Source: Sporosarcina luteola (GTDB lineage: Bacteria > Bacillota > Bacilli > Bacillales_A > Planococcaceae). Taken from it: DNA of 64,000 nucleotides. The notes under the pieces are model-generated. The model was not told the DNA's origin and did no database searches. It saw only the letters and a list, made by a program, of their open reading frames with translations. The stretch covers positions 16,500-80,499 of the forward strand of contig NZ_BJYL01000032.1 in NCBI RefSeq assembly GCF_007991495.1, in the 5' to 3' direction. Shown here piece after piece: positions 24,380-35,200 of the stretch (the first letter of the stretch is position 1; each line of letters begins with the position of its first letter). The position numbers were made by a program, and so were the translations under genes.

Positions 24380-25579
24380 ATGTTCCTTGATCTGAACGAA
24401 GATGAAAGATTTGAGCAAATCACCAACAAATTAAGTAGACGGTTTTCTACATACGGATTTAACCGGATCAAAACGTCTCCATTTGAGAGCTACGATCTTT
24501 ATTCAAAAGTAGCAGCTTCTGTCAACCGTCAAGAAATGATCAAGGTTATCAATTCTAGCGGAAAGGTCCTCGTTCTCAGACCTGACGTAACAATCCCGAT
24601 CACACAGAAATTGTCTCATGAAGAAAGTGAACTGGCAAATGAACACCGCTTCTATTATATACAGGAAGTGTTTCGACAGTCAGTAGAAACAACCGAGAAA
24701 CTAGAACGGACGCAAGCCGGGGTCGAGTATTTTTCTGAAAGCTCTCCTGAGGCAGATGCTGAAATGATTGCTTTGGCACTTCATACGATGAAGGATTTAG
24801 GATTTAAGGAAATCAAAATTGAAATTGGTCATACGGCCTTTTTCAAGGAAATGATCCATGAATTGCCATTGCATGACAACCAAATCGATACGTTGCAGAC
24901 ACTGATTCAGGCGAAAAACATTGTGGAGATTTCCCGGTTCTTAACATCTGTGAAAGTGAACGAAGCTATTAAAAAGTCGATCGAAGAAATTCCGTTCCTT
25001 TATGGAAAACCGGATGACATATTAAAACGGGCTAAAGCAATTTCAACGACATCAGTTATGCAGGATTCCATCCGTAACATTGAAGAAATTTGGAAACTAT
25101 TAAAGCTATATGAATTGGAAGATCATATTGTTATTGATTTCGGTTTGATTAACCGCATGACCTATTATTCAGGAATCATTTTTCAAGGGTTTGTCGAACA
25201 ATTTGGTAAACCGGTGTTGATGGGAGGAAGATATGATCGGCTAGGCCATGAATTTGGAGCAAATCTTCCGGCAATCGGATTTGCATGTGAAGTCGAGTCG
25301 CTTGTGGAAGCATCCGCTAACAAGGAATTCGAAGATCCGAAATTGATCGACGTGAAAATCATTTATGAAAACAGTGAATTGGAACGGTCGGTCACAATGG
25401 CCGAGGCCTTGCGGAAACGAAATTTTAAAGTGCTTTCATTGCCAAAGCGAAAAGAGCATCTGAATAAAGACCGTTGCACTTATTTAATCGAATTGACAAA
25501 AGGAGAAAATACATTCAAACACATGGATACTGAACGCCCATTTGCAAAGCTTGTAGAAGTAGAAACGTTCATGGTGTAG
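24380..25579 (+). CDS. hisZ: ATP phosphoribosyltransferase regulatory subunit HisZ
   Basis: 399 aa; ATG 24380 follows GGAAGGTGG. It is a histidyl-tRNA-synthetase-like class II core (LRPDVTIPI, YIQEVFRQS, ERTQAGVEYF, GGRYDRLG) without an anticodon-binding domain. HisZ has no catalytic role by itself. It forms a hetero-octamer with the short HisG and carries the histidine feedback site. It is the first gene of hisZGDBAFIE, transcribed from the promoter with a palindromic operator. Confidence 0.95.
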   Translation: MFLDLNEDERFEQITNKLSRRFSTYGFNRIKTSPFESYDLYSKVAASVNRQEMIKVINSSGKVLVLRPDVTIPITQKLSHEESELANEHRFYYIQEVFRQSVETTEKLERTQAGVEYFSESSPEADAEMIALALHTMKDLGFKEIKIEIGHTAFFKEMIHELPLHDNQIDTLQTLIQAKNIVEISRFLTSVKVNEAIKKSIEEIPFLYGKPDDILKRAKAISTTSVMQDSIRNIEEIWKLLKLYELEDHIVIDFGLINRMTYYSGIIFQGFVEQFGKPVLMGGRYDRLGHEFGANLPAIGFACEVESLVEASANKEFEDPKLIDVKIIYENSELERSVTMAEALRKRNFKVLSLPKRKEHLNKDRCTYLIELTKGENTFKHMDTERPFAKLVEVETFMV

Positions 25580-25594
25580 TAGGGGGGAGATTCA

Positions 25595-26230
25595 TTGGAA
25601 CGAATAACAATCGCTATGGCGAAAGGAAGAACTGCTAATGATGCAATTACCTTGTTGGAGAATGCAGATATCCTTTTTTCCGATTTTAATGAAAAAGGCA
25701 GAAAATTGATCTTCGTAGATGATGAAAGGCAAGTCAATTTGATTTTTGTAAAGGCCGTGGATGTTCCGACGTATGTGGAAAATGGGGCCGCAGATATCGG
25801 TGTAGTCGGCAAGGACGTTATGTTGGAATCTCCAAAAGATGTATATGAACTGGTGGATCTCGGCATAGGGAAATGTAAAATGTCCGTGGCAGGCTTCTCT
25901 GGTACTGAAATAAGCAGATTACCCCAATTGACTGTCGCGTCAAAATACCCGAATGTGACCCAATCATTTTTTGATGAAAAAGGCATTCGGACAAAAATCA
26001 TCAAACTGAACGGTTCAATTGAATTGGCCCCGCTGATCGGCATGGCGGATGTCATCGTCGATATTGTGGAAACCGGTACGACGTTGAAGGAGAATGGATT
26101 AGTAATATTGGAAGACATCACGGATATTAGTGCAAGACTCATTGTGAATAAAGCCAGTTACGCCATAAAGACTGAACGGATTCAGCAATTTGTAGAAAAT
26201 GTCAAAAGAGGATTGGGGGTCTGTACGTGA
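25595..26230 (+). CDS. hisG: ATP phosphoribosyltransferase, short form HisG
   Basis: 211 aa from TTG 25595 with GGGGGGAG upstream. It lacks the C-terminal regulatory domain of long HisG proteins, in agreement with the adjacent hisZ. The PRPP-binding signature is seen in ADVIVDIVETGTTLKENGL. It catalyses the first committed step: ATP and PRPP to phosphoribosyl-ATP. It overlaps hisD by four bases (GTGA). Confidence 0.96.
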   Translation: MERITIAMAKGRTANDAITLLENADILFSDFNEKGRKLIFVDDERQVNLIFVKAVDVPTYVENGAADIGVVGKDVMLESPKDVYELVDLGIGKCKMSVAGFSGTEISRLPQLTVASKYPNVTQSFFDEKGIRTKIIKLNGSIELAPLIGMADVIVDIVETGTTLKENGLVILEDITDISARLIVNKASYAIKTERIQQFVENVKRGLGVCT

Positions 26231-27507
26231 AAATGATATCCGCAATTGAATTTAGGAATGAAAAAGAAAGTCGAAAGAGCCAAACGAATGATCTTGAGTT
26301 TGATAAAATCGTTCTCTCCATAATCGAAGAGGTCCGTTCGAAAGGGGATAACGCGTTGCGTGCGTATACGGAACAATTTGACGGAGTTCTCCTGGACGAC
26401 ATCATTGTTTCGGATGAAGAAATTGACGAGGCGTATTCGCTTGTTTCTACTGCCTTCCTTGCGTCACTTAAAAAAGCGGAACAAAGAATCACTGTCTATC
26501 ACGAAGAACAAAAGGAACGTTCCTGGTTCGTTCAACAGGAGAAGGGAATTTTGTTAGGGCAGCAAGTGACCCCGATTGAACGTGTCGGTATTTATGTACC
26601 TGGGGGGAAGGCGTCTTATCCGTCGACAGTCTTGATGAATGCGATTCCTGCCAAAATTGCGGGGGTCTCTCATCTCGCCATGACAACACCGCCACAGTCG
26701 GACGGTAAAGTGAATCCGCATGTTTTAGTCGCCGCACGCGAGACGGGTGTTGACGCTGTCTACAAAGTGGGCGGAGCACAGGCGATTGCGGCACTTGCCT
26801 ATGGGACGGAGAGCGTTCGGAAAGTGATGAAAATAACAGGCCCAGGTAACGCTTTCGTTGCGCGTGCAAAGAAATGGGTGTTCGGTGAAGTGGCGATCGA
26901 TATGATAGCAGGACCAAGCGAGGTTTGCGTGTTGGCGGATGATAAAGCGGACGCTCGCTTCGTAGCGGCCGATCTGTTGGCGCAGGCAGAGCATGATGAG
27001 CGAGCAGCTGCACTTTGTGTGACGACAAGCGAATCATTTGCAGAAAAACTGGCTGCAGAAGTGATGAGACAGTTAGATGAATTGGACCGAGTGGAAATCG
27101 CAAGTCGCTCCATCGAGGATTTTGGCAGGGTCATCGTTGCTGAATCGAAAGCTGAGGCGCTTGAGATTGTGAATAAAATTGCCCCTGAGCATTTGCAAAT
27201 AATGGTGGAAAACCCGATGGAGCTATTGCCGTTCATCCGGAACGCAGGAGCGATTTTTCTTGGTGAGTATTCACCGGAAGCATTGGGCGATTATATGGCG
27301 GGACCGAATCATACGCTGCCGACGAGTGGAACAGCTGCTTTTTCATCCCCACTAGGCGTGTATGATTTCATGAAAAGATCAAGCATCATCCATTATTCGG
27401 AACAGGCATTTCGGGAAGTGGCGGATGACATCGTCTTGTTGGCCGAGGCCGAAAGACTGACAGGGCATGCCAATTCAATACGGATTCGGAAAGGGGTTTT
27501 CGAATGA
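26227..27507 (+). CDS. hisD: Histidinol dehydrogenase
   Basis: 426 aa from GTG 26227. Family motifs: YVPGGKASYPSTVLMNAIPAKIAGV, GPGNAFVARAKK, IAGPSEV, LLAQAEHDE (zinc ligands and catalytic residues) and GDYMAGPNHTLPTSGTA. It oxidises histidinol to histidine in two NAD-dependent steps. It is translationally coupled on both sides (GTGA with hisG, ATGA with hisB). Confidence 0.97.
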   Translation: MKMISAIEFRNEKESRKSQTNDLEFDKIVLSIIEEVRSKGDNALRAYTEQFDGVLLDDIIVSDEEIDEAYSLVSTAFLASLKKAEQRITVYHEEQKERSWFVQQEKGILLGQQVTPIERVGIYVPGGKASYPSTVLMNAIPAKIAGVSHLAMTTPPQSDGKVNPHVLVAARETGVDAVYKVGGAQAIAALAYGTESVRKVMKITGPGNAFVARAKKWVFGEVAIDMIAGPSEVCVLADDKADARFVAADLLAQAEHDERAAALCVTTSESFAEKLAAEVMRQLDELDRVEIASRSIEDFGRVIVAESKAEALEIVNKIAPEHLQIMVENPMELLPFIRNAGAIFLGEYSPEALGDYMAGPNHTLPTSGTAAFSSPLGVYDFMKRSSIIHYSEQAFREVADDIVLLAEAERLTGHANSIRIRKGVFE

Positions 27508-28091
27508 GACGTCAAAAGATTGTTCGCAGTACAGCCGAAACATCTATAGAAATGGATTTTGCAATCGATGGAAAAGGAGAAACAGGTATACGGACGGGCG
27601 TCGGTTTTCTAGATCATATGCTTGTGTTGTTTGCCAGCCACGGCAGATTTGATTTGTCTGTAGCATGCGACGGTGATCTTCATGTCGATCAGCATCATAC
27701 GGCCGAGGATGTCGGAATCGTGCTCGGCCAAGCTTTCAGTGCAAGTATTGGGATGAAAAAAGGAATAGAACGGTATGCAACGGTGTCAACGCCGATGGAC
27801 GAAGCGTTGTCGACAGTATCTTTAGATATTAGCGGGCGTCCTTTCCTAGTTTACAATGTCGATGGCTTGAAAGAGAAAGTCGGCGATTTTGATACGGAGC
27901 TTGTCGAGGAATTTTTCATCGCGTTTACAAGACATGCGGGGGTGACACTGCATATCAATTTACATTATGGAAAGAACAGCCACCATATAATCGAATCGAT
28001 CTTTAAAAGCTTCGGAAGGGCACTTCGTATTGCAAGTACAATCAATCCTGTGCTTGAAGGGCTCGTTCCTTCAACGAAAGGAATTTTATAA
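27504..28091 (+). CDS. hisB: Imidazoleglycerol-phosphate dehydratase
   Basis: 195 aa, monofunctional HisB. The metal-binding motifs HHTAEDVGI and NSHHIIE and the conserved GVGFLDHML and MDEAL are intact. It converts imidazoleglycerol phosphate to imidazole-acetol phosphate. Only 13 bp separate its stop from hisA, where B. subtilis and most relatives carry hisH. Confidence 0.97.
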   Translation: MRRQKIVRSTAETSIEMDFAIDGKGETGIRTGVGFLDHMLVLFASHGRFDLSVACDGDLHVDQHHTAEDVGIVLGQAFSASIGMKKGIERYATVSTPMDEALSTVSLDISGRPFLVYNVDGLKEKVGDFDTELVEEFFIAFTRHAGVTLHINLHYGKNSHHIIESIFKSFGRALRIASTINPVLEGLVPSTKGIL

Positions 28092-28104
28092 GGGGGAATT
28101 ATGG

Positions 28105-28824
28105 ATGATTTTATTTCCGGCAATCGATATTCGTGGCGGCAAATGCGTCCGCCTTATCCAAGGGGATTATGACCAAGAAATCATTTACAACGACTCACCG
28201 GTCGCGATGGCGAAGGAATGGGAAAGGCAAGGGGCCGAGTACATACATGTTGTCGATCTGGACGGCGCAAAAACTGGGGATTCATTGAATAAAACCGCGA
28301 TTGAACAAATGGCAAAGTCCGTCCGTGTTCCAATCCAAGTTGGCGGTGGCATACGGACAATGGATGCAATCGATTCACATATCGCAAATGGAGTAAGCAG
28401 AGTCATTATCGGAACGGCGGCAATCGAGGATCCACAATTCGTTGGCGACGCGGTAGCCAAATATGACCGGAAAATTGCTGTGTCGATCGATGCGCGTAAC
28501 GGATTTGTGGCGACAAATGGTTGGACCGAAACGAGTGATGTCAAAGCGATCGATTTGCTCCTGCGCCTAGCGGATATTGGAGTCAAAACTGTTGTCTATA
28601 CGGACATTTTGAAAGACGGTATGTTGCTAGGACCAAACTTCATTGAGCTGCAAATGATGAATGAAGCATCGGGCATCGATATTATCGCATCCGGCGGAGT
28701 TTCGACTGAACGGGATATCGCAAAGTTAAGAGAAATGAACTTGTACGGCGCCATTATAGGAAAGGCATTGTACGAAGGGAATTTATCCTTGGAAACAGTG
28801 ATGGGGGCTTACGCTAATGAATAA
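28105..28824 (+). CDS. hisA: ProFAR isomerase HisA
   Basis: 239 aa from ATG 28105, with GGGGGA upstream; longer readings overlap hisB. A (beta/alpha)8 barrel with the N-terminal catalytic Asp in PAIDIRGGKCVRL, the phosphate loops VGGGIRT and ASGGVS, and the second catalytic Asp in TDILKDG. It isomerises ProFAR to PRFAR, the substrate of HisF/HisH. It overlaps hisF by 8 bp. Confidence 0.96.
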   Translation: MILFPAIDIRGGKCVRLIQGDYDQEIIYNDSPVAMAKEWERQGAEYIHVVDLDGAKTGDSLNKTAIEQMAKSVRVPIQVGGGIRTMDAIDSHIANGVSRVIIGTAAIEDPQFVGDAVAKYDRKIAVSIDARNGFVATNGWTETSDVKAIDLLLRLADIGVKTVVYTDILKDGMLLGPNFIELQMMNEASGIDIIASGGVSTERDIAKLREMNLYGAIIGKALYEGNLSLETVMGAYANE

Positions 28825-29578
28825 ACGAATTATACCATGCATGGATATCGATAATCGGAAAGTCGTAAAAGGAAAAAAATTCCTGGACGTACAAGAAGTC
28901 GCAGATCCTCTGACGCTTGCAAAAAAATATGTAGCTGACGGGGCGGATGAGCTTGTCTTCTATGATATTTCGGCTTCTCTAACGAATCGGGAAATGTTCT
29001 TGGATTTGATTGAAGAAATCGCTGAAGAAGTGCCGATTCCATTTATCGTCGGCGGAGGCATTCGTACGATTGAAGACATAGAGAAGGTCATTCGCAGTGG
29101 AGCGGATAAAGTGTCTATCAATAGCGCCGCCTTGGCGAATCCAGATTTCATAAAAGAAGCGGCGGATCTTGTCGGACGCGAAAAAGTTATTCTCTCGATG
29201 GATGTGAAGCAAACTGATCCCGGAAAGTGGTCCGTATTCGCGAAAGGCGGTATGGAAGACACAGGAATCGACGCAATCGAATGGGCGAAAAAAGGCGAGG
29301 AACTCGGAGCCGGCGAACTTGTCGTCAATAGCATCGATGAAGATGGCATGAAAGATGGCTATAACATCGAGTTAAATAAAGCGATGGCAGAGGCAGTCAA
29401 TATTCCGATAATCGCGAGCGGAGGAGCAGGTGGACCGGAGCATTTCGCGGATGTATTGACGAAAGGGAAAGCGGATGCTGCTCTGGCCGCCTCCGTATTC
29501 CACTTTGGCGACATCAATATCGTTGAATTGAAAGGTTATTTGGCCTCGCAAAATATAGCTGTAAGGAATGATTTATGA
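28817..29578 (+). CDS. hisF: Imidazole glycerol phosphate synthase cyclase subunit HisF
   Basis: 253 aa, complete barrel. The catalytic aspartates are kept (IIPCMDID near residue 10, LSMDVK near residue 130), as are the phosphate loops and the ammonia-gate charges (Arg in KRIIP, Glu in GADELVF, Lys in GADKVSIN, Glu in GAGELVV). Several usually invariant positions differ: RKVVKGKKF where GRVVKGVNF is usual, and DEDGMKDGY where DRDGTKDGY is usual. With hisH missing from the operon, this HisF may work with a distant HisH, another glutaminase or free ammonia; this is inference. Confidence 0.93.
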   Translation: MNKRIIPCMDIDNRKVVKGKKFLDVQEVADPLTLAKKYVADGADELVFYDISASLTNREMFLDLIEEIAEEVPIPFIVGGGIRTIEDIEKVIRSGADKVSINSAALANPDFIKEAADLVGREKVILSMDVKQTDPGKWSVFAKGGMEDTGIDAIEWAKKGEELGAGELVVNSIDEDGMKDGYNIELNKAMAEAVNIPIIASGGAGGPEHFADVLTKGKADAALAASVFHFGDINIVELKGYLASQNIAVRNDL

Positions 29579-30219
29579 TGACCTTTGATATTGATTCGAT
29601 TGTATACGATCAAAACGGGTTAATGCCGGCAATTGTACAAGACGAGCGAACAGGTGATGTACTCATGCTTGCTTATATGAACAAGGAGGCTTTGCAAAAG
29701 ACGGTCGAAACAAAAGAAGCATGGTTTTACAGCCGTAAAAGGCAGGAATTGTGGAATAAAGGTGCGACGTCGGGCAACAGGCAAATTGTTAAGCGTCTCT
29801 CGCTGGATTGCGACCAAGATACGATTCTTCTTCAAGTGGACCCATTAGGGCCGGCATGCCATACTGGTAAAATCACTTGTTTTAACGAAATTGTCTATGA
29901 AGAAACTGAATCGGCGCGGGGAGTTGTGCATGAAGTAGCGGATGAAATTAAGGGGCGACGCTTGAATCCGGTCGAAGGCTCTTATACATCTTATCTATTT
30001 CAAGAAGGCGTGGATAAAGTGCTGAAAAAAATTGGAGAAGAGAGTACAGAAGTCGTTATAGGGGCAAAGAACTGCGACAAAGTTGAATTGCTGAATGAGT
30101 TGGCAGATTTAACTTATCATGCACTCGTTCTCATGGAACTAATGGATATATCAGTCGAGGACGTGAAAGGGATCTTAAGGGGAAGAAGATCAAAGAATGT
30201 AGCGGTACGTCCTTTATAA
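29575..30219 (+). CDS. hisIE: Bifunctional phosphoribosyl-AMP cyclohydrolase / phosphoribosyl-ATP pyrophosphatase
   Basis: 214 aa. The N-terminal cyclohydrolase (residues 1-110) shows [20 protein letters not shown], the metal site DCDQDT and the CHTGKITCF cysteines. The C-terminal helical pyrophosphatase domain follows ([36 protein letters not shown]). It performs steps 2 and 3 of the pathway. It overlaps hisF by ATGA and is the last gene of the operon. Confidence 0.96.
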   Translation: MMTFDIDSIVYDQNGLMPAIVQDERTGDVLMLAYMNKEALQKTVETKEAWFYSRKRQELWNKGATSGNRQIVKRLSLDCDQDTILLQVDPLGPACHTGKITCFNEIVYEETESARGVVHEVADEIKGRRLNPVEGSYTSYLFQEGVDKVLKKIGEESTEVVIGAKNCDKVELLNELADLTYHALVLMELMDISVEDVKGILRGRRSKNVAVRPL

Positions 30220-30300
30220 AAGAAGAATGGCAATGAATGGGCGGATACTGTTATACTTATGTCAAATGGAAGCTATGGCTTAAGGAAGGATTGCATACAT

Positions 30301-30483
30301 TTGACGACACCGAAATTTATCGATATCGCATTAATCATCTTCTTAGGGTATTTTGCAATTGACCGTTTTACAAAAGGGCAGACGGGCATTGCAATCATGT
30401 TTACCGTTCTCGCGCTGCTGAATGGATTTGTTTTATTCATGAAAATCAAACAGGATAAAAAAGAAGCGAACGAACCAAAATAA
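30301..30483 (+). CDS. Small two-TM membrane protein, unrecognised
   Basis: About 60 aa from TTG 30301, which has AAGGAAGGA 10 nt upstream; ATG 30259 is an alternative without a good RBS. Two hydrophobic segments (IDIALIIFLGYFAID and IMFTVLALLNGFVLFM) are separated by a basic turn FTKGQTG, with a charged tail KIKQDKKEANEPK. I do not recognise the family. It follows hisIE by about 80 bp and is closed by a terminator, so it might be read through from the his operon. Confidence 0.6.
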   Translation: MTTPKFIDIALIIFLGYFAIDRFTKGQTGIAIMFTVLALLNGFVLFMKIKQDKKEANEPK

Positions 30484-30492
30484 GTGTACATC

Positions 30493-30526
30493 TAGGCTGC
30501 ATATCTAAAACTGCAGCTTTTTTTCT
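30493..30526 (+). terminator. Terminator after the his region
   Basis: AGGCTGCA/TGCAGCTT stem followed by TTTTTT. Confidence 0.8.
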
Positions 30527-30592
30527 TCTGTTTTAGTCTTTTTTGTGCTATAGTGATGGAATGCAAAAGTTAGAAATGAGGAAGGAATTGAC

Positions 30593-31663
30593 ATGAAAAA
30601 ATCAATTTACGGATTGACATTGGAACAGCTGACTGCTTGGCTTGTGGAAAATGGACAAAAGAAATTCCGTGCCGCTCAAGTGTGGGATTGGCTCTATAAG
30701 AAACGTGTCGCCCACTTCGCGGACATGACAAATATAAATAAAGAATGTCTTCAATTATTAGATGAGCATTTTGAAATACAAACGCTTGAACAAACGGTGA
30801 AACAAGTATCTGATGACGGGACGATTAAGTTCTTATTCAAAATGCAAGATGGGAACTTGATTGAGACGGTATTGATGAAGTTTCCATACGGACAATCTGT
30901 ATGTGTGACGACTCAAGTCGGCTGCAACATCGGCTGCAGTTTCTGCGCAAGCGGTTTATTGCGAAAAAATCGTGATTTGGACGCCGGAGAAATCGTCGGT
31001 CAAATCATGAAAGTTCAAGAGCATCTTGATGAATTAGGCGGCGGAGAACGCGTTAGCCATATCGTCGTCATGGGAATCGGAGAGCCGTTCGACAACTACA
31101 CCAACTTGATGAACTTCCTGCGGGTCGTCAACGATCAACAAGGATTGTCGATTGGAGCGCGTCATATTACCGTTTCGACAAGTGGGTTAACACCAAAAAT
31201 CCGTGAATTTGCGGAAGAGAATATCCAAATCAATTTGGCCGTATCGTTACACGCGCCGAATAACGAGCTGCGTACTTCAATTATGAAAATCAACAAAGCG
31301 TATCCAATCGAAAAATTGATGGATGCCATCGATTATTATTTGGAAGAGAAGAACCGACGCATCACATTCGAATATATATTGTTGGACGATGTGAACGATC
31401 ATGTAGTAGAGGCTGAACAGTTGGCCAAATTGCTTCAGAACAAGCGCCATTTGTCGTATGTGAACTTGATTCCGTATAATCCCGTCGACGAACACGGACA
31501 ATACCAACGAAGCAAGCCGGAAGCGATTAAGGCGTTTTACGAAACACTGAAAAAACGCGGCATTAATTGTGGTGTCCGCCTAGAACATGGGACTGATATC
31601 GACGCGGCCTGTGGTCAATTGCGCAGTAAGCAAATTAAAAAAGAAAAAGCGACAGCAAAATAA
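30593..31663 (+). CDS. rlmN: 23S rRNA (A2503-C2)/tRNA (A37) methyltransferase RlmN
   Basis: 356 aa, radical SAM enzyme. CxxxCxxC in [12 protein letters not shown] (Cys111, 115, 118) binds the iron-sulfur cluster; conserved C-terminal cysteines at about 326 (GINCG) and 340 (AACGQ) include the methyl-carrying one. [15 protein letters not shown] is the family's GEP motif. It methylates A2503 of 23S rRNA and A37 of some tRNAs. The linezolid/florfenicol-type homolog Cfr is less likely given full agreement with housekeeping RlmN. Confidence 0.95.
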   Translation: MKKSIYGLTLEQLTAWLVENGQKKFRAAQVWDWLYKKRVAHFADMTNINKECLQLLDEHFEIQTLEQTVKQVSDDGTIKFLFKMQDGNLIETVLMKFPYGQSVCVTTQVGCNIGCSFCASGLLRKNRDLDAGEIVGQIMKVQEHLDELGGGERVSHIVVMGIGEPFDNYTNLMNFLRVVNDQQGLSIGARHITVSTSGLTPKIREFAEENIQINLAVSLHAPNNELRTSIMKINKAYPIEKLMDAIDYYLEEKNRRITFEYILLDDVNDHVVEAEQLAKLLQNKRHLSYVNLIPYNPVDEHGQYQRSKPEAIKAFYETLKKRGINCGVRLEHGTDIDAACGQLRSKQIKKEKATAK

Positions 31664-31666
31664 ACA

Positions 31667-31707
31667 TCAAAACACGCATGCCTTCTTGACGGCATGCGTG
31701 TTTTTTA
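31667..31707 (+). terminator. Terminator of rlmN
   Basis: AAAACACGCATGCC pairs with GGCATGCGTGTTTT, followed by TT. Confidence 0.9.
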
Positions 31708-31720
31708 GATCCATCGCGCA

Positions 31721-31880
31721 ACGGCTCGTTTATTTCGAGAACGGCTCATTCTTTTGCGCAACGGCTCGTTTATTCCGAGAACGGCTCATTCTTTTGCGCC
31801 ACGGCTCGTTAATTCCGAGAACGGCTCATTCTTTTGCGCCACGGCTCGTTTATCCCGAGAACGGCTCATTTATTTGCGCA
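31721..31880. repeat. Tandem array of eight 20-bp units with core ACGGCTC
   Basis: ACGGCTC starts at 31721 and then every 20 bp exactly to 31861. Two unit types alternate: ACGGCTCGTTTATTYCGAGA and ACGGCTCATTCTTTTGCGCM, so the true period is 40 bp. It starts 14 bp after the rlmN terminator. A longer array of the same units lies at 33265-33602. There are no spacers and no translation signals. Confidence 0.92.
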
Positions 31881-32106
31881 ACGATTAAGACCCCGTTATA
31901 AAGATGATTTAGATTGTCAAAGGTACTTGGCGCGATAGTTTGTTCCATTCGAAACAGAAATATTGCTCGCGGGACTTTGAATTATATAAACACTGATTCT
32001 ATTTTGCTGTTTGGACTATGAATTAGGAAACATTCATTTCCGGCAAAATCAGACAGAGTATTCCAAAATTCGACAAGAAAGGCTACAATGGAGGTGAGGT
32101 GATGAT
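31881..32106. other. Gene-free leader between the array and the NERD gene
   Basis: Holds one copy of a 22-bp direct repeat (31914-31935, TTGTCAAAGGTACTTGGCGC...) whose second copy (33099-33120, 20 of 22 identical) lies on the other side of the NERD gene. Nothing else is recognised. Confidence 0.6.
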
Positions 32107-33076
32107 GTGTTAGTGAAAAAAAGAAAAAGCACAATGGAGATTGACGGGTTAATCGCTTTACAAAAACGGTTAGGAAAGGAGGATGAGAATAGATTGCGAC
32201 TAGATGAACGGCTTTACAATCTTCAGGCGGGGTTTGCTGGAGAAACGCAATATGATAAGTATTTAACAGAATTCAAACCAGCTTTCCCTCATGCTATTTT
32301 GCATGATGTTACACTTTGTGAGAATGAAGTTTATTTCCAAATGGATAGTGTTTTGATTACCCCTGCATTTATCGTGATTTCTGAAGTGAAAAATATTGCA
32401 GAAAAAATAATTGTTAAATCAAAGCCTTTACAGTTTATAAAGGAATATGCCAATGGGAAGAGAGTGCCTTTAAAAAATCCGATAGCAGAACTAGAACGTA
32501 AAATATTTCATCTGGAAAATTGGTTGAAAAGGCAAAGGATAGACATTCCGATAAAGGGATTAGTTGCGTTCGCCTATAATAATGAATTAATCATCGAGGA
32601 ACCCCCGAGTATTGACATCATGTTTACCTACGAAGTCGCCGCACATCTTAGAAAATTACCGGTTACACAAGAGATCCTCAAAAAGCCGGAAATCCACTCG
32701 TTAGCAAAAAAAATTATAAACAATCATAAAGAGTTTATTCCTTTCCCTATGATTAAAAGATATAATATTCCTCCAAGGAACATAAAAACAGGGATATTTT
32801 GCCCTGTCTGCAGTAATTTGCATATGAGATGGGAACAGAAAGTGGAATTGCCTACATTGTGGTTATACGGGAAGAAACGAGCATGAAGCTGCATTGAAAG
32901 ATTGGTCAATGTTAATAAAGAGTAATATTACTAACCGGGAATTCTGCTATTTCACCCGATTGGAAAGTCGTCATATCGCTAAAAAGATATTAGCCAGATC
33001 ACCAATTGAGCTTAAAGGAACCGGACGAGGTTCTATTTATGAAATTATCTTGGATCCTACTGACGGACGGAAATAA
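32107..33076 (+). pseudogene. NERD domain protein with C-terminal zinc ribbon, frameshifted
   Basis: The first frame (GTG 32107 to the stop at 32886) encodes a nuclease-related NERD domain: GFAGETQYDKYL, MDSVLITPAFIVISEVKN, then a winged region and the first half of a zinc ribbon, FCPVC. At about 32839-32844 the frame is lost. In the +1 frame the sequence continues WNCLHCGYTGRNEHEAALKDW and then ITNREFCYFTRLESRHIAKKI to a stop at 33076, which is the expected rest of the ribbon (CxxC) and C-terminal domain. One extra base is the simplest cause; sequencing error or recent pseudogenisation are both possible. NERD proteins are thought to be nucleases or DNA-processing factors, often in variable regions. 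Confidence 0.8.
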
Positions 33077-33098
33077 AGACAGAGCAATGAGTCCTAAT

Positions 33099-33120
33099 TT
33101 GTCAAAGGCATTTGGCGCGA
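33099..33120. repeat. 22-bp direct repeat flanking the NERD gene
   Basis: TTGTCAAAGGCATTTGGCGC... matches 31914-31935 at 20 of 22 positions and has the same orientation; the NERD gene lies between. Confidence 0.6.
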
Positions 33121-33264
33121 GATGTTAAAAACTGCGAGATTATTAATTGCCGCGATCCACTGCATTATGAGTTTAGTTATTTAATTCAACATGCTCGCGC
33201 CAATGGCCAATTAGCGTGCTCGAACTCATACTAATTTTGAAATTTACTCATTCATCTTCTTACC

Positions 33265-33602
33265 GGCTCAATCTTTTGTACAATGGCTCGTTTTCCTGAG
33301 AACGGCTCGTTCTTTTGTACAACGGCTCGTTTATCCCGAGAATGGCTCATTCTTTCGCACAACGGCTCGTTTATCCCGAGAACGGCTCATTCTTTCGCAC
33401 AACTGCTCGTTTATTTCGAGAACGGCTCATTCTTTCGCGCCACGGCTCGTTTATTTCGAGAACGGCTCATTCTTTTGTACAACGGCTCATTTATTCCGAG
33501 AACGGCTCATTCTTTCGCGCACCGGCTCGTTTATTCTGAGAACGGCTCATTCTTTCGCGCAACAGCTCGTTTATTCTGGAAAGGCTCATTAAAAACCCGC
33601 CA
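33265..33602. repeat. Tandem array of seventeen 20-bp units with core GGCTC
   Basis: GGCTC (variants TGCTC, AGCTC) starts at 33265, 33285 and 33304, then every 20 bp to 33564, and at 33583: 17 units with only two 19-bp steps. The same two unit types as in 31721-31880 alternate, with more substitutions. It lies between the convergent NERD and tyrosine phenol-lyase genes. Open frames across it (reading ENGSFFR-like repeats) have no RBS. Confidence 0.92.
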
Positions 33603-33649
33603 CCCCGGGATATTGCATCCACGCTGTAACAGGTCTATGTCATTTATTT

Positions 33650-35113
<1,464 letters not shown>

Positions 35114-35156
35114 CTATAGCTCTTGGAAATATAATATTCAATTAATTTAACAAAAA

Positions 35157-35200
35157 AAAGTAGAGATGGAATTTGGAACTTCCAATCTCTACTTTTAACA
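35157..35200 (-). terminator. Terminator of the following membrane gene
   Basis: AAAAGTAGAGATTGGAA and TTCCATCTCTACTTTT form the stem on the minus strand, ending in TTTT. Confidence 0.85.

Noticed and set aside
24279..24380. T-box leader for the his operon
   Set aside because: Only about 100 bp between hisJ and hisZ, with no T-box consensus and no terminator; a promoter-proximal palindrome is seen instead.
31721..31880. Possible CRISPR array
   Set aside because: Unit is only 20 bp, there are no unique spacers of 25-40 bp, and no cas genes in the window.
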